A stretch of 32,243 nt of DNA, taken from positions 1 to 32,243 of the forward strand of contig JAITXE010000062.1 of assembly GCA_031284925.1 (NCBI GenBank), read 5' to 3'. Both the position numbers and the translations under genes were made by a program. Below the pieces are notes generated by a model, which was given only the letters and a program-made list of their open reading frames with translations, searched no databases and was not told the origin of the DNA. The stretch is from Methanobrevibacter sp. Its GTDB lineage: Archaea; Methanobacteriota; Methanobacteria; Methanobacteriales; Methanobacteriaceae. Shown one piece after another: positions 7,915-17,006 of this stretch. Position 1 is the first letter of the stretch, and the number at the start of each line of letters is the position of its first letter.

Positions 7915-9125
7915 ATATTATTTTTCATTTAATACTTTTTTAAATAAAACACAATAATTTTTTCATCTATAAGTCATGTTTTTAAGTGAGTATTTTTAAA
8001 TTAAATATCTATGAGCTATATTTTTCACTCAAGATTAAAAAAAAGATGCTTATTTAATGAACTTGACTTAAAAGCAATAGCTTCACTTGATTTCTTATTC
8101 TTTATATTTTCAGTTATAACAAATAGCTATTTTAATTCTTGGATTATTTCAATCACAATTTAATACTTTATCAAATTTAGATGAAAATATTCAAGGCAAA
8201 TTTATCCTTAAAAAGGTATCAAACTATTTTAACCAAGTAAGTCAAAACATAGACTCCTTTTTCAATAAAATTTTCCCTACCTGAAAAAATAGATAAACAT
8301 GATTATATAATAATCGTTGATTCTAATAATTTATTTCTAGAATTTAATAATAAGAAAACAAGAGAGATTATTTACCCAATAAACCTTTTTAATAAAAACA
8401 CTGAAAAGAGTAAGTCAAATAAAACTTTATTCTGGGATGTACTTACATGTTAAGTTCAATAGATAAAAATCAAAAGAATGGGGTTACGGTTAAAAAATTA
8501 TGATGGTTTTGTGAAGATCATCGATTTATATCAAAGTTTCTAAATATAGAATTATTTATTTTTTGATAGTTAATAATAACTATTTATAATTTAAGAAATA
8601 GATATTAATTTATTTAAGTCAAATAAAAAGATATATTATAAGAATTATCTTATTAGCCATCGCATTTCATGATAAACAAGCAAAAACAGTGATTGAGAGT
8701 TAAAAATTAGCATATTTAATTCATTTTTAAATTATTTTTAACTTTATCTAATATTTTAAATGTTCTTCCTACAATGTTTCCAACCATCAATCAATAATAC
8801 CATTACTTTTTTTTTTTAATGTTCTTTAAATTGATAATTTCTAATATGAAATTTATTTTTTAATTACCTGATCTTATAATTAATACAGATAAATATTCTT
8901 TTTGTGAAAAAATAGTTGACGAGAAAACTACTGACTTTTTTTAATTATATTTATTCATTAAAAACTCTTATCATTGTAAATAAGTTAAATAGTTTAATAT
9001 AATTAGAATTAAGAGTTTTAAATCATGAATTTTCTATATTTAAAACCATATTAATTTGCAATGATATATGAGAAAAAAAATTAATAAGAATTTTCATTTC
9101 TAAAATAGGGAGGGTTTGCTTTAAA
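7915..9125. other. Long intergenic region with degenerate coding remnants
   Basis: About 1.2 kb without an intact gene. From 8010 a plus-strand frame begins at ATG (MSYIFHSRLKKRCLFNELDL) and coding-like text continues across frames to about 8450 (SNLDENIQGKFILKKVSNYF; EKIDKHDYIIIVDSNNLFLE; TREIIYPINLFNKNTEKS), so a protein of some 150 residues has decayed here. I do not recognise it. The remainder, 8450-9100, is AT-rich with stops in all frames, and no RNA gene is seen. Confidence 0.45.
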
Positions 9126-9317
9126 ATGTTTTTTACAGAAGAAAAAGGTCAATTATCAATTGAATTTCTTTTAATTGTATCATTTGTTATAGCTATTCTA
9201 TTTACTATACATTTAATACTCAATGAAAATGAATTAAATATGATGATGGCAAGTGCAAGAACAGGCGTTGAAGATGGAATAGCTATTAATAGGATTCCAG
9301 TTTATCTAAAAAATTAA
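9126..9317 (+). CDS. Small class III signal peptide (pilin-like) protein
   Basis: A 63-residue ORF beginning MFFTEEKGQLSIEFLLIVS. The KGQLSIEF segment fits the class III signal peptide of archaeal pilins (a charged stretch, then a Q-x-S-x-E motif leading the hydrophobic helix, residues about 9-27), which EppA-type peptidases cut before the Q. The remaining 35 residues form a short extracellular part (RTGVEDGIAINRIPVYLKN). Methanogen pilin-like proteins are usually longer, so it may be truncated; text after the stop shows no obvious continuation. GGAGGG lies 11 bases before the ATG, slightly far. It stands alone. Function as minor pilin or fragment is inference. Confidence 0.5.
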   Translation: MFFTEEKGQLSIEFLLIVSFVIAILFTIHLILNENELNMMMASARTGVEDGIAINRIPVYLKN

Positions 9318-9396
9318 TTGAAATAATATATAAATAAAATTAAATATTTTCGCAAAAGACTTAAATATTTCCATAATAGAAATATAAAGATGAATA

Positions 9397-9462
9397 ATGA
9401 GTTCAAGACTAAAGAATAATATCATGATGGTATTAATAATAATTGTTTTATTATTGAGATGA
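9397..9462 (+). CDS. Possible 21-residue membrane micro-protein
   Basis: ATG 9397 to TGA 9462 encodes MSSRLKNNIMMVLIIIVLLLR, a positively charged start followed by a hydrophobic helix. It lies just upstream of a run of tiny overlapping ORFs. It has no strong ribosome binding site, and a peptide this short can occur by chance in AT-rich DNA. Confidence 0.2.
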   Translation: MSSRLKNNIMMVLIIIVLLLR

Positions 9463-9472
9463 GAGATGTAAT

Positions 9473-9619
9473 ATGAGCAATATCTACTATATGGGTGAGC
9501 CAATAACTATTACGAACTTTATCAAAACCATTGATTTAGATGATTATGATGAAGAGCAATTGAAGATATTACAGGAATTATTTGAAGAAATATTAGAGGA
9601 AATTAAGGAGAAGATATAA
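9473..9619 (+). CDS. Small acidic protein, first of a coupled pair
   Basis: A 48-residue ORF below the ORF-track cut-off. It starts MSNIYYMGEPITITNFIKTI and ends with a very acidic amphipathic helix (LQELFEEILEEIKEKI). A GAGAGATG sequence precedes the start. Its stop overlaps the next start as TAATG at 9617-9621, a typical arrangement for coupled translation, which is the best evidence that it is real. The composition resembles small phage or element-borne proteins. Family unknown. Confidence 0.5.
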   Translation: MSNIYYMGEPITITNFIKTIDLDDYDEEQLKILQELFEEILEEIKEKI

Positions 9620-9855
9620 TGAACGACAAAAATATTAGATTTTTAGAAAGTATAGGTTTTATATTTGGAATATTAGGAGGAATAATATGTTTACTCATAA
9701 GTTTGGGTTGTGTAAGTTCAAATAGTGCACAATACGTGACCCAGCAAAGCGTACAGTATTTAGAAGGTATTTATTATGTGATATTAGCATTAATATTCTT
9801 TAAAGTAGCAAGTTGGAGTGATAAAAGAACAAAAATAGTAAAAGAGGAAGAATAA
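9619..9855 (+). CDS. Small membrane protein, second of a coupled pair
   Basis: A 78-residue ORF with two hydrophobic helices at about residues 10-31 (IGFIFGILGGIICLLISLGC) and 48-63 (LEGIYYVILALIFFKVA), and a charged C-terminus. It overlaps the 48-residue ORF by one base (TAATG) and has AAGGAG 8-9 bases before its ATG. Another TAATG joins its own stop to an ATG at 9855, which opens a 23-codon frame (MFGDIYSILKF) that runs into the TelA remnant. The chain of overlaps suggests a small operon from an integrated element or a defence or stress cassette now losing its last gene. No family recognised. Confidence 0.55.
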   Translation: MNDKNIRFLESIGFIFGILGGIICLLISLGCVSSNSAQYVTQQSVQYLEGIYYVILALIFFKVASWSDKRTKIVKEEE

Positions 9856-9919
9856 TGTTTGGAGATATTTATAGTATATTAAAGTTTATAATGGTAGATA
9901 GGTTAGAAAAGTTTTATTC

Positions 9920-10356
9920 CCGTTAAGACAACATATTATGGATATGGATCAGATGATAGGTGTCAATCAACAAGGAATCGTTTCATTAAATGTAGTCAGA
10001 CAAAATAATAAAGTATTGATTAATGGAATAGACAGAGCTAAAAATGTAACAATAACTGCATTACAACAGCTGTAATGTTAGTATATAATCAAAAAATAGT
10101 TCTTAAGAAAATCCAAACATTAAATGAAACCACTACAGATATTATATAATCTACAAGTCGTATGTTAAAAGAACAAGGGGCAGAAATACAGAGACAAAGT
10201 TAGGAAGCAATGATTCCTCCAGAGGCATTAAAAACAGCATTTACAGATGCAATAACAGCATTAGATGATATAAGCAATTATAGGCAACAGGCATTTGCCA
10301 AAAATGAAACAAACTATTGAAAATTAGAAATCAATGATACTATTAAATTAGAATAA
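9920..10356 (+). pseudogene. telA: Truncated, broken TelA (toxic anion resistance) gene
   Basis: The C-terminal half of a TelA-family protein can be read with stops and small indels: RQHIMDMDQMIGVNQQGIVS, LNVVRQNNKVLINGIDRAKN, ALQTAVMLVYNQKIVLKKIQ, LNETTTDII, then STSRMLKEQGAEIQRQS, then PPEALKTAFTDAITALDDIS, ending near TAA 10354. The blocks follow the family order (VRKNN-x-LIKGVDRA, TALxTAV, A-x-KxxLxxIxxLNxTT, TSxMLKExxxxIQxQ). The first roughly 200 residues are missing; the frame opened by ATG 9855 may be a junction with other DNA. The family is linked to tellurite and other membrane stress resistance in bacteria. It is non-functional here. Confidence 0.75.
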
Positions 10357-10753
10357 TATGCTGAATAATAAGCATCATAGTCTTAGCCAATAGCAAGAAG
10401 GATTATACTGCATAGAATTTATAATATTCAAAGCATTAGGATTAATATATGAGGCATTAATAAACAAGATTCATGCAAACATATTAAAGGATGATGAAAT
10501 AATTCTTTTGCTGAAGATATGACTTCCATAAATGATATGAGTAAATATAAAAAACAAGTTCTTCCTAAAATATAGAAAAATATTAATCTATTTAATAAAA
10601 TGACTATTGAATGTCGTGAATTTGTTAATATACTTGAAATGGATGAATATGATAGGGTTATATATCTTTTTAATTATAATATAAAACAATGCATTGGGTT
10701 TTAGGGTTATATGCCATTTATTCAAGAAAATATTTATTCGAATTAGAGTAACC
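10357..10753. other. Degenerate coding remnants downstream of telA
   Basis: Several open pieces on the plus strand carry natural-looking codons but are separated by stops: GLYCIEFIIFKALGLIYEAL, then DMTSINDMSKYKKQVLPKI, then MTIECREFVNILEMDEYDRV. They could be further parts of the element that held telA. I do not recognise a family. The minus-strand gene thiG ends at 10754. Confidence 0.35.
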
Positions 10754-11518
10754 CTACTTTAAAAACCCAGTAAGGGGACTTGATGCTTCCCCTTTAAAAT
10801 TTAAAATCCTTCCTAAACCAGCAAGATAAGCATATCTTCCAGCTTTAATAGCTAATTTAAATGCTTCAGCCATTTGAACAATATTATTTGCTGTAGCTAT
10901 TGCAGTATTAGCCATTACAGCATCAACACCTATTTCCATGGCTTCACATGCTTGTGAAGGAGAACCAATACCTGCATCCACAATAATAGGAACATTAATT
11001 TCATCGACAAGTATTTTTATAAAATCTTTTGTAAGCAGCCCTTTATTACTACCAATAGGTGATGCAAGTGGCATAACAGCTCCTGCGCCAGAACTTTCTA
11101 GATCCCTCGCCACATTTAAATCTGGCATCATATATACCATTGGGATGAATCCTTCATCAGCTAATAATCTAGTTGCTTTTATAGTTTCATAATTATCAGG
11201 GAGTAAATATTTAGAATCCCTAATAACTTCCACCTTTACAAAATCTCCACCAGTTAATTCCCTTGCAAAATGAGCTAACCTAACTGCTTCATCAGCGTTT
11301 CTTGCTCCAGATGTGTTTGGTAAAAATACAAGATCTTTAGGTATATAATCCATAATATTACCTTCACCATCAGGATTAGCTCTCCGAATAGCCATTGTCG
11401 CCATTTCCACACCTGAAGCCCCCATAACTTTAGCTGTCATATCCAATGAAAACTTACCAGAACCTAAAATAAATCGTGACGAAAACTTTTTATTACCAAT
11501 AATTAATGGATCATTCAT
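10754..11518 (-). CDS. thiG: Thiazole synthase ThiG
   Basis: ThiG makes the thiazole phosphate part of thiamin from 1-deoxyxylulose 5-phosphate, dehydroglycine and ThiS-thiocarboxylate. The 254-residue length is normal. The (beta/alpha)8 barrel features are clear: FILGSGKF near 17-23, the Schiff-base lysine K95 in FVKVEVI, PLASPIGSNKGL around 150, and phosphate-binding PIIVDAGIGSPSQA and GVDAVMANTAIA in the C-terminal third. It starts 12 bases after the CFI-box gene, so it is in an operon with it. ThiG is a bacterial-type enzyme; most archaea are thought to use Thi4 instead, so horizontal acquisition is plausible. ThiS, ThiF and ThiH/ThiO partners are not in the window. Confidence 0.95.
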   Translation of the reverse strand: MNDPLIIGNKKFSSRFILGSGKFSLDMTAKVMGASGVEMATMAIRRANPDGEGNIMDYIPKDLVFLPNTSGARNADEAVRLAHFARELTGGDFVKVEVIRDSKYLLPDNYETIKATRLLADEGFIPMVYMMPDLNVARDLESSGAGAVMPLASPIGSNKGLLTKDFIKILVDEINVPIIVDAGIGSPSQACEAMEIGVDAVMANTAIATANNIVQMAEAFKLAIKAGRYAYLAGLGRILNFKGEASSPLTGFLK

Positions 11519-11530
11519 TTTATCATCTAC

Positions 11531-12181
11531 TTAATGTATTTTCACAATTTTATCAAGTATTTTTTTACTATTTTTCTTAAAGAATTTAGATCCAAATTGT
11601 TGAATTAAAAATGGAATTGTTTTATAATAAAAACTAACAAACAACTTACCAAAAATATTTTTTAATAAAGTATTATCTCTAAACTCTCTTAAAACTAAAA
11701 CTTCTTCTGCATCATAATCCCCATATACAAAAGTAGCAATATAACAACCACCAGATTTCCTTGGATTACATGTAACTTCTGTAAGAATCACACTTGATTT
11801 TAAATGAAGTATTGCATCAGCTAATATTTGCCCATCTTCTATTGTTTGTCCAGGAAGGAGAAATTTCATAGTTTTCTGATGATTACTAACACTAATTTCA
11901 ATTCCGGGAATGTTATTATAATATAATAATTGATTTATTTTTTTATGCTCAATGGTTCTTGATTGTCCCCCACATGCGAAAAAACATTTATCCCCATTAA
12001 TAGTGAATGTTCCTCTTCCAAGATGTCTCCATTCTTGATGAGATTCTGATCGTTCAGAATAAGTTCTAAATCCTTTCTTACCATAACTACTTCCTCTTGA
12101 TTGTCTTACAGCACGAGTTTCATATAAATCCACAAAATCAAGTGTACTGTATGGAATCATTTTAACTTCTTTATCACTCAT
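11531..12181 (-). CDS. CFI-box-CTERM domain protein with PH/GRAM-like N-terminal part
   Basis: A 216-residue protein. The C-terminal half carries the CFI-box pattern: GGCYIATFVYGDYDAEEVLV at 144-163 followed by LREFRDNTLL and FVSFYYKTIPFL, matching the C-[FY]-I-A-T-x-x-Y-G...L-R-x-F-R-D-x-x-L pattern found at the ends of many bacterial and some archaeal proteins of unknown role. The preceding segment (about 52-110: GRGTFTINGDKCFFACGG, then IPGIEISVSNHQKTMKFLL) is beta-rich and resembles small lipid- or ligand-binding PH/GRAM-like domains, but that is a weak call. GAGG is 6 bases before the ATG. It sits between the broken PPTase gene and thiG. Confidence 0.65.
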   Translation of the reverse strand: MSDKEVKMIPYSTLDFVDLYETRAVRQSRGSSYGKKGFRTYSERSESHQEWRHLGRGTFTINGDKCFFACGGQSRTIEHKKINQLLYYNNIPGIEISVSNHQKTMKFLLPGQTIEDGQILADAILHLKSSVILTEVTCNPRKSGGCYIATFVYGDYDAEEVLVLREFRDNTLLKNIFGKLFVSFYYKTIPFLIQQFGSKFFKKNSKKILDKIVKIH

Positions 12182-12198
12182 ATAATCCTCTTGAAATA

Positions 12199-12859
12199 TT
12201 AAGTTAATGTATTAATCATATCAAATAAGTGAATTTCTTTTGGATTTTCTATTAACTTCTTATCTGAACAAACTGCCATCCAATAATGGTTATTTAATAT
12301 ATTCCATGTTTTCAAATTCCCTTTTGTTTTAATAAAATTATCTATAACACTAATTTTTTCACCCAAATTAACTATAAATGAATCTAAATTTACTACAATA
12401 TCTGTTCCTTTCATTTTTACATAACTCTCCTTAACAGTCCAAATTTCAAAGAAAGTACTTATTGGATCTTTACTACTCATAATTGTTTCATATTCATTTA
12501 AATGAAAAAATGATTAGACAACCTGTTATATTCTAAATCATCAATTTTTTCAATATCCACCCCAATAGCTTTATTAGAAACCCCAACAAAAACAATTTAC
12601 CACTATGCGATATATTAAAATGAATATTTGGATGAGAATCTAAAAATGGTTTGCCTTGACTATCAATAGAAATAGAATAATCTTCAATCCCATAATCATT
12701 TTTAAGGATATATCTTAGTAATACTCGCCCTCCCCCAGAAGCAATTTTATCCTTATCAAATAAATATCTTTTATTAAGAAGATTTAAATATTCATCTGAG
12801 AGATAATTTCCCATACTATTGATATTTAATGAAGACAAATTCAAATAATTTAAAATCAT
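12199..12859 (-). pseudogene. Frameshifted 4'-phosphopantetheinyl transferase (Sfp type)
   Basis: The minus-strand track ORFs 12533-12859 and 12199-12480 are two parts of one gene. The first ends IHFNISHSGK; a one-base deletion after GGTAAATT puts the next block, VFVGVSNKAIGVDIEKIDD, in another frame. A second indel after HFF shifts to LNEYETIMSSKDPISTFFEI, which continues into WTVKESYVKMKG. The G-V-D-I-E-K and W-x-x-K-E-S-x-x-K motifs are the Mg/CoA-binding signatures of Sfp-type transferases that load phosphopantetheine on carrier proteins. Two single-base lesions inactivate it unless they are sequencing errors. It leads the operon with the CFI-box gene and thiG, both of which are intact. 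Confidence 0.85.
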
Positions 12860-13277
12860 TACTAATTATTTTATCCTTTTAATATTTTATTTTTTTAATA
12901 ATTCTAATAATTTGAGAATTCCAATTTAATAATTTCCATAGATAAATACCTAAAGAAAGTTATAGATAATCAATAATTTCATAGAATTATCTTATATTCC
13001 CTTAAAATCACTATTTAAATAATTATTAAAAAAAATTTGAAATTTATTTTCTTATAATTAATATAGTATCGTTATTATCATAGAATGAATGTCTTAAATG
13101 ATTCAACATTCAAAACATCATATGATCAAAAATTTTAAATTTAATCCTAACACATCCATAATAATAACCCATCAAAATATATTTAAATCATTATATAACA
13201 TGTGAAAACCATATTATATAAATGTTTTAATAATAATACATGATATAAATGATAATAAATCAATAAAGAATAGATCA
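12860..13277. other. AT-rich intergenic stretch
   Basis: About 420 bases with stops in all frames and no RNA gene visible. It must contain the minus-strand promoter of the PPTase-thiG operon and an upstream region of the DUF2283 remnant. Confidence 0.5.
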
Positions 13278-13636
13278 ATGAAAAGTTATTTTAACTATTA
13301 TTCTGAACATGACATGCTTTCAATAAGGGAAAAACATGAACATGGTCATGGAATGCTTTAGAATTAGGGGAAGGATTAATACTTGAGTTTAATACTAATA
13401 ACATTCCTATTGCATTAAGAATATTAGATACTTCCAAATTTTTTAAGGTTAAGAAATTTAATCTTAAAAAGATTAAGAATATAAATATACATATTAATAA
13501 AATGAGATAAGAGTTAATCTTAAAAATAGATATTAAGATTCATAATAAACTAACACCCAAATTTATTAATGATAGTGTAAGTAATAGTATTAATGCTCCA
13601 ATAGTAAATCTAAAATTAGCTAAAAGTTATGGGTAA
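13278..13636 (+). pseudogene. Broken DUF2283-family gene
   Basis: ATG 13278 opens MKSYFNYYSEHDMLSIREKH. A frameshift near EHGHG moves the reading to NALELGEGLILEFNTNNIPI, which continues ALRILDTSKFFKVKKFNLK. An in-frame TAA at 13508 then interrupts it, and the same frame goes on (KIDIKIHNKLTPKFINDS, then SINAPIVNLKLA) to TAA at 13634-13636. The Y-x-x-x-x-D-x-L-x-I and G-x-I-L-E-x-x-x-x-x-x-P-I-x-x-x-I-L-D-x-S-K patterns define DUF2283, small proteins of unknown role often near toxin-antitoxin or defence genes. One indel and one stop inactivate it. Confidence 0.7.
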
Positions 13637-13796
13637 ATAAATTAATAAAACTAAGGATTTAGAAAAATAACATGTTTATTAAACTTGAAAAAATGAATTA
13701 TTAATATAATTTTATATTATTTTTATAGCAAAGTATTTAAATAAAAAAATTTAATATTAAAATGTTGAAAAATTTAATATTATGGAAGGATTGTAT

Positions 13797-13871
<75 letters not shown>

Positions 13872-14016
13872 TTATATTGGTTATAATATCTTTATTCATT
13901 ATAATAATAGCATGATAAACCTTTTTTCACAAACAATTTCATATTAGATAGATAATATATAAATAATAGATTTTCTAATATGATATTAAAATAATTTATT
14001 TAGATATAATCCATAT

Positions 14017-14096
<80 letters not shown>

Positions 14097-14097
14097 T

Positions 14098-14174
<77 letters not shown>

Positions 14175-14298
14175 CATATTTTTTTATTTAAAAATCATTT
14201 ATTAATATTTTATTTTACTTTAAAGATTATTCTCAAGAAATGTAATAAACAACTATTTTCATAATAATCAAGAAAAATAAAAGAAATGAGGAAATAAA

Positions 14299-15821
14299 AT
14301 GCATAATAATATATTAATTAAAGAGAGAGAGAGAGAGTCAATGATTTTTATCTAAAAAATAAAATTTTACTGTTCTTCATTCCTTTTATAACCATACTAA
14401 CTTATGCCCCCAAACTTTTCTTTTATAATTATTCAATAGATACTGAAGCAATAATGCTTAATCCATATCAACTAATAATATACTGGATTGGAATAGACAG
14501 ATGGGGTCTTTCTTTTCTTAAAATCTTCTCATCATTTGGAATGGTTGTGAATGTTACATTTATTAATTTAATAACTTATAGTCTTTTGGCAGTAAGTACT
14601 ATTATTCTTTGTTATATCTTTTGGCGATCCGGAGTCAAAAAACATTATTTGCTCCTTGGAAGTTTCATTTATTTAACCTCTCCTTTAATTATCGAGCAAA
14701 CAAACTTTATTCTTCAAAGTGTTGAAGTTGTATTCTCTTTCTGTATTTTATATATTGGGATAATTATGATTCAATTGTACTTTGAAAGTAGAAAATCATA
14801 TTTTTTATTTACGAGCATAATTCTTACTATTTTTGCATTTTCTATATATCAGTCAACAATATTTGCATTTGTAGTTCTTTCAATGATAATACTTTATCTA
14901 ATGTTTAAAGATAAGAGTCTATTGGTATATATTAAAAAAGGACTAATTTGTGTCATGGTTTTAATAACAAGTATTATTATGAATAAAATAATTGCATATT
15001 CTGTACTTTGGATTCTGAAATTAAAACATGCTTCTTATATGGATAATATGTTTATTATTGGGGGGGTGAGCTTTCAAGATTATTTATATGCCATTAGCAA
15101 ATTATTTATACAATATTTTATTCAGTATAATAATTTCTTTTTATTTGCTCTGACTTTCTTATCACTCTTTTGTATTATTATAATATTCAATCAGAAAATT
15201 ACTAAGAAGAAAATTGGAAATGAAAATCTAATAATCTCCTTTATTTCCATTATAGGCATTTATTTCATGTGTATCTTCCCATTATTATTAATGGCTAATG
15301 TTGTGGCAAGAGTCTATGTACCTACTATACCCATTGCACTATTTTTTTTAGTAGTTATTTTTTTATCTAATCTATCTATTAAATCACTGAAGAAAATATC
15401 GATTATATTAATTCTAATTCTTTGTATGGGTCAAATGAAAGTCACATCTGATTTTGCAATGACTGAAGAAGCACAATTTCAACAAGAAATCGCATTATTA
15501 AGTGAAATAAAAGATTTTCTTAATAATGTTAACATTACAAACACAGAAGATTATAAGTTAGCAGTAATAGGAATGAGAACATTTGAAAGTAATCAAATTA
15601 TTAAAGGGGATGTTATTGGTAAATCATTTTTCGAATGGGATGATGGGTGGGATAGGAATTCAAGATTAACTCATTTTTTTTATAATCAAGGATTAAAATT
15701 TAAGTTAATTAATCCAGAAGAATATCAAGAAGCATTAAAACAAAGTAATAATATGCAAAGTTTTCCAGCTAAGAATAGTATAAAGATAAATGGAAACATT
15801 CTAATATTAAAATTAATCTGA
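14299..15821 (+). pseudogene. GtrII-like membrane glycosyltransferase, out of frame at an (AG)8 tract
   Basis: The track ORF at 14454 (455 residues) lacks its natural start. Its frame is open upstream to the AG tract at 14337, adding a first membrane helix and NYSIDTEAIM, which ends in an acidic D-x-E-like motif as in GT-C enzymes. An ATG at 14299 has GAGG 7 bases before it but is out of frame: as written it gives 18 codons (MHNNILIKERERES...). Removing one AG unit joins both into 506 residues. The protein has about ten hydrophobic helices and a C-terminal soluble part with WDDGWDRNSRL, resembling GtrII-type glucosyltransferases that decorate surface polymers from lipid-linked sugars. It is either phase-variable and OFF in this sequence, or a fresh pseudogene; the 14454 ATG may give a shortened product. 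Confidence 0.7.
14322..14337 (+). repeat. (AG)8 dinucleotide tract inside a coding start
   Basis: Sixteen bases of perfect AG repeat encode alternating Glu-Arg from codon 8 of the 14299 ORF. Eight units place the downstream 14454 frame out of register; seven or ten units would restore it. Pure dinucleotide tracts of this length in the first codons are the classic substrate for slipped-strand on/off switching. Confidence 0.85.
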
Positions 15822-15922
15822 TAAATATTAAATTATCAATCTATTAAATTGCTTTTCTGTTAATTATCATCATTATAGAATAAAATTGCATCAAACCAAC
15901 ATTAATTAGTGAGAGATATCTA

Positions 15923-16000
15923 AAAAAGTTATATTTCATCAATTAAAAACATTGTTCTGCATCTTTATAACTATTTTTTTAGATGAAATTATAACTTTTT
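15923..16000. repeat. Inverted repeat between convergent genes
   Basis: AAAAAGTTATATTTCATC (15923-15940) matches the reverse complement of 15982-16000 except for one inserted base, giving an 18-bp stem with a loop of about 41 bases. It lies between the 3' ends of the glycosyltransferase and the CitG-like gene. It could form a bidirectional transcript end or be a short mobile-element remnant. Confidence 0.5.
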
Positions 16001-16076
16001 AATAGAAGAACAGACTTAAATTTACAGTTTCACAAATATTGAAAACAATTATGTGGTGATAAACTATTTAATCATT

Positions 16077-16988
16077 TTATTTATCATAAAAATCATTTAA
16101 ATAACTTATCATTATTGAAGAGGCTGTTAGGTCAGCAGTTGTACCTGGATTTAATTTATTTTCAAAAAGAAAATCATCAAATTCTTTAAGTTTTCTGTTA
16201 AAAGAAGAAGTAAAGAAATCATCACATTCTAACAATTCTTTTGATAAGATAGAAATTTCTTCTGCTTTCTCTTTACTATATTTTCTTGAAATTAAAGTAT
16301 CTGGAACATTTGATAATATTCTTAGAAATGTTAAAACTGTGGAATTATTAATTGAATAAGTTTTTCTGTAGTTAGTAAATGTTTTAAATCCTATATCAAA
16401 GGTTATTGGCATTTTAGATGTAAGTTCATTTGCTAAAGAGTCCCATGAAGCAGAAATTTTTAAAACATCATACATGCTCTGTTTTTTAGATAAAAGTTTA
16501 TCTTGAGCTTTATCATTACTCACATCAAATTCATCTTGATTTCCCATTCCCCCAGCATTAGCTATATTTATAGCTTTATAAAGAGAAACAGCATCAAATG
16601 GTGTGGTATTATTCATTAATAATCCTATATTATTTCGTAATTCCTTTAGATTATTACTCATAACTCCAGAGATAGCTATTGGAATTATCATCATAACAAT
16701 TCCAAGATTGGTATTGTTAGCTATCCATTTATCAGTTTCTTTAACTGCTTTTAAGATATATTTACCTATTTGTGCATTATCATACTTTTTGCTTTGATTA
16801 ATCTCATAACCATGCTTTGATGCTTCTTTAACAACATTTCCAATAACAATTCCACTAATTAAAAAGTCTTCAAAGATCATGTCATGAAAATCACGAGTTC
16901 TATGAACATTTCCTGGTTTAGGATAACCACTTACTTCTAATACAGAAGATATTTGAGCTATTTTAGCTACATCATCAGGACTTATCAT
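16077..16988 (-). CDS. CitG/MdcB-like triphosphoribosyl-dephospho-CoA synthase family protein
   Basis: A 303-residue all-alpha protein of the CitG/MdcB family. Conserved blocks: SSVLEVSGYPKPGNVHRTRDF at 15-35 (split motif P-K-P-G-N-V, the nucleotide-binding signature), FEDFLISG, GIVMMIIPIA near 95, and NAGGMGNQDEFDVS around 148-161. In bacteria the family makes the prosthetic-group precursor of citrate lyase or malonate decarboxylase from ATP and dephospho-CoA. Methanogens are not known to have those enzymes and no lyase gene is here, so the substrate is unknown. It starts 18 bases after hemB on the same strand, so it is cotranscribed with it, suggesting a cofactor-related role. Confidence 0.8.
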   Translation of the reverse strand: MISPDDVAKIAQISSVLEVSGYPKPGNVHRTRDFHDMIFEDFLISGIVIGNVVKEASKHGYEINQSKKYDNAQIGKYILKAVKETDKWIANNTNLGIVMMIIPIAISGVMSNNLKELRNNIGLLMNNTTPFDAVSLYKAINIANAGGMGNQDEFDVSNDKAQDKLLSKKQSMYDVLKISASWDSLANELTSKMPITFDIGFKTFTNYRKTYSINNSTVLTFLRILSNVPDTLISRKYSKEKAEEISILSKELLECDDFFTSSFNRKLKEFDDFLFENKLNPGTTADLTASSIMISYLNDFYDK

Positions 16989-17006
16989 GGTTTAACACAT
17001 CTGAGA

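Noticed and set aside
14454-15821. Treating the 14454 ATG as the natural start of an intact glycosyltransferase
   Set aside because: The frame is open far upstream with membrane-protein coding text, there is no ribosome binding site before 14454, and a proper start and site exist at 14299 across the AG tract.
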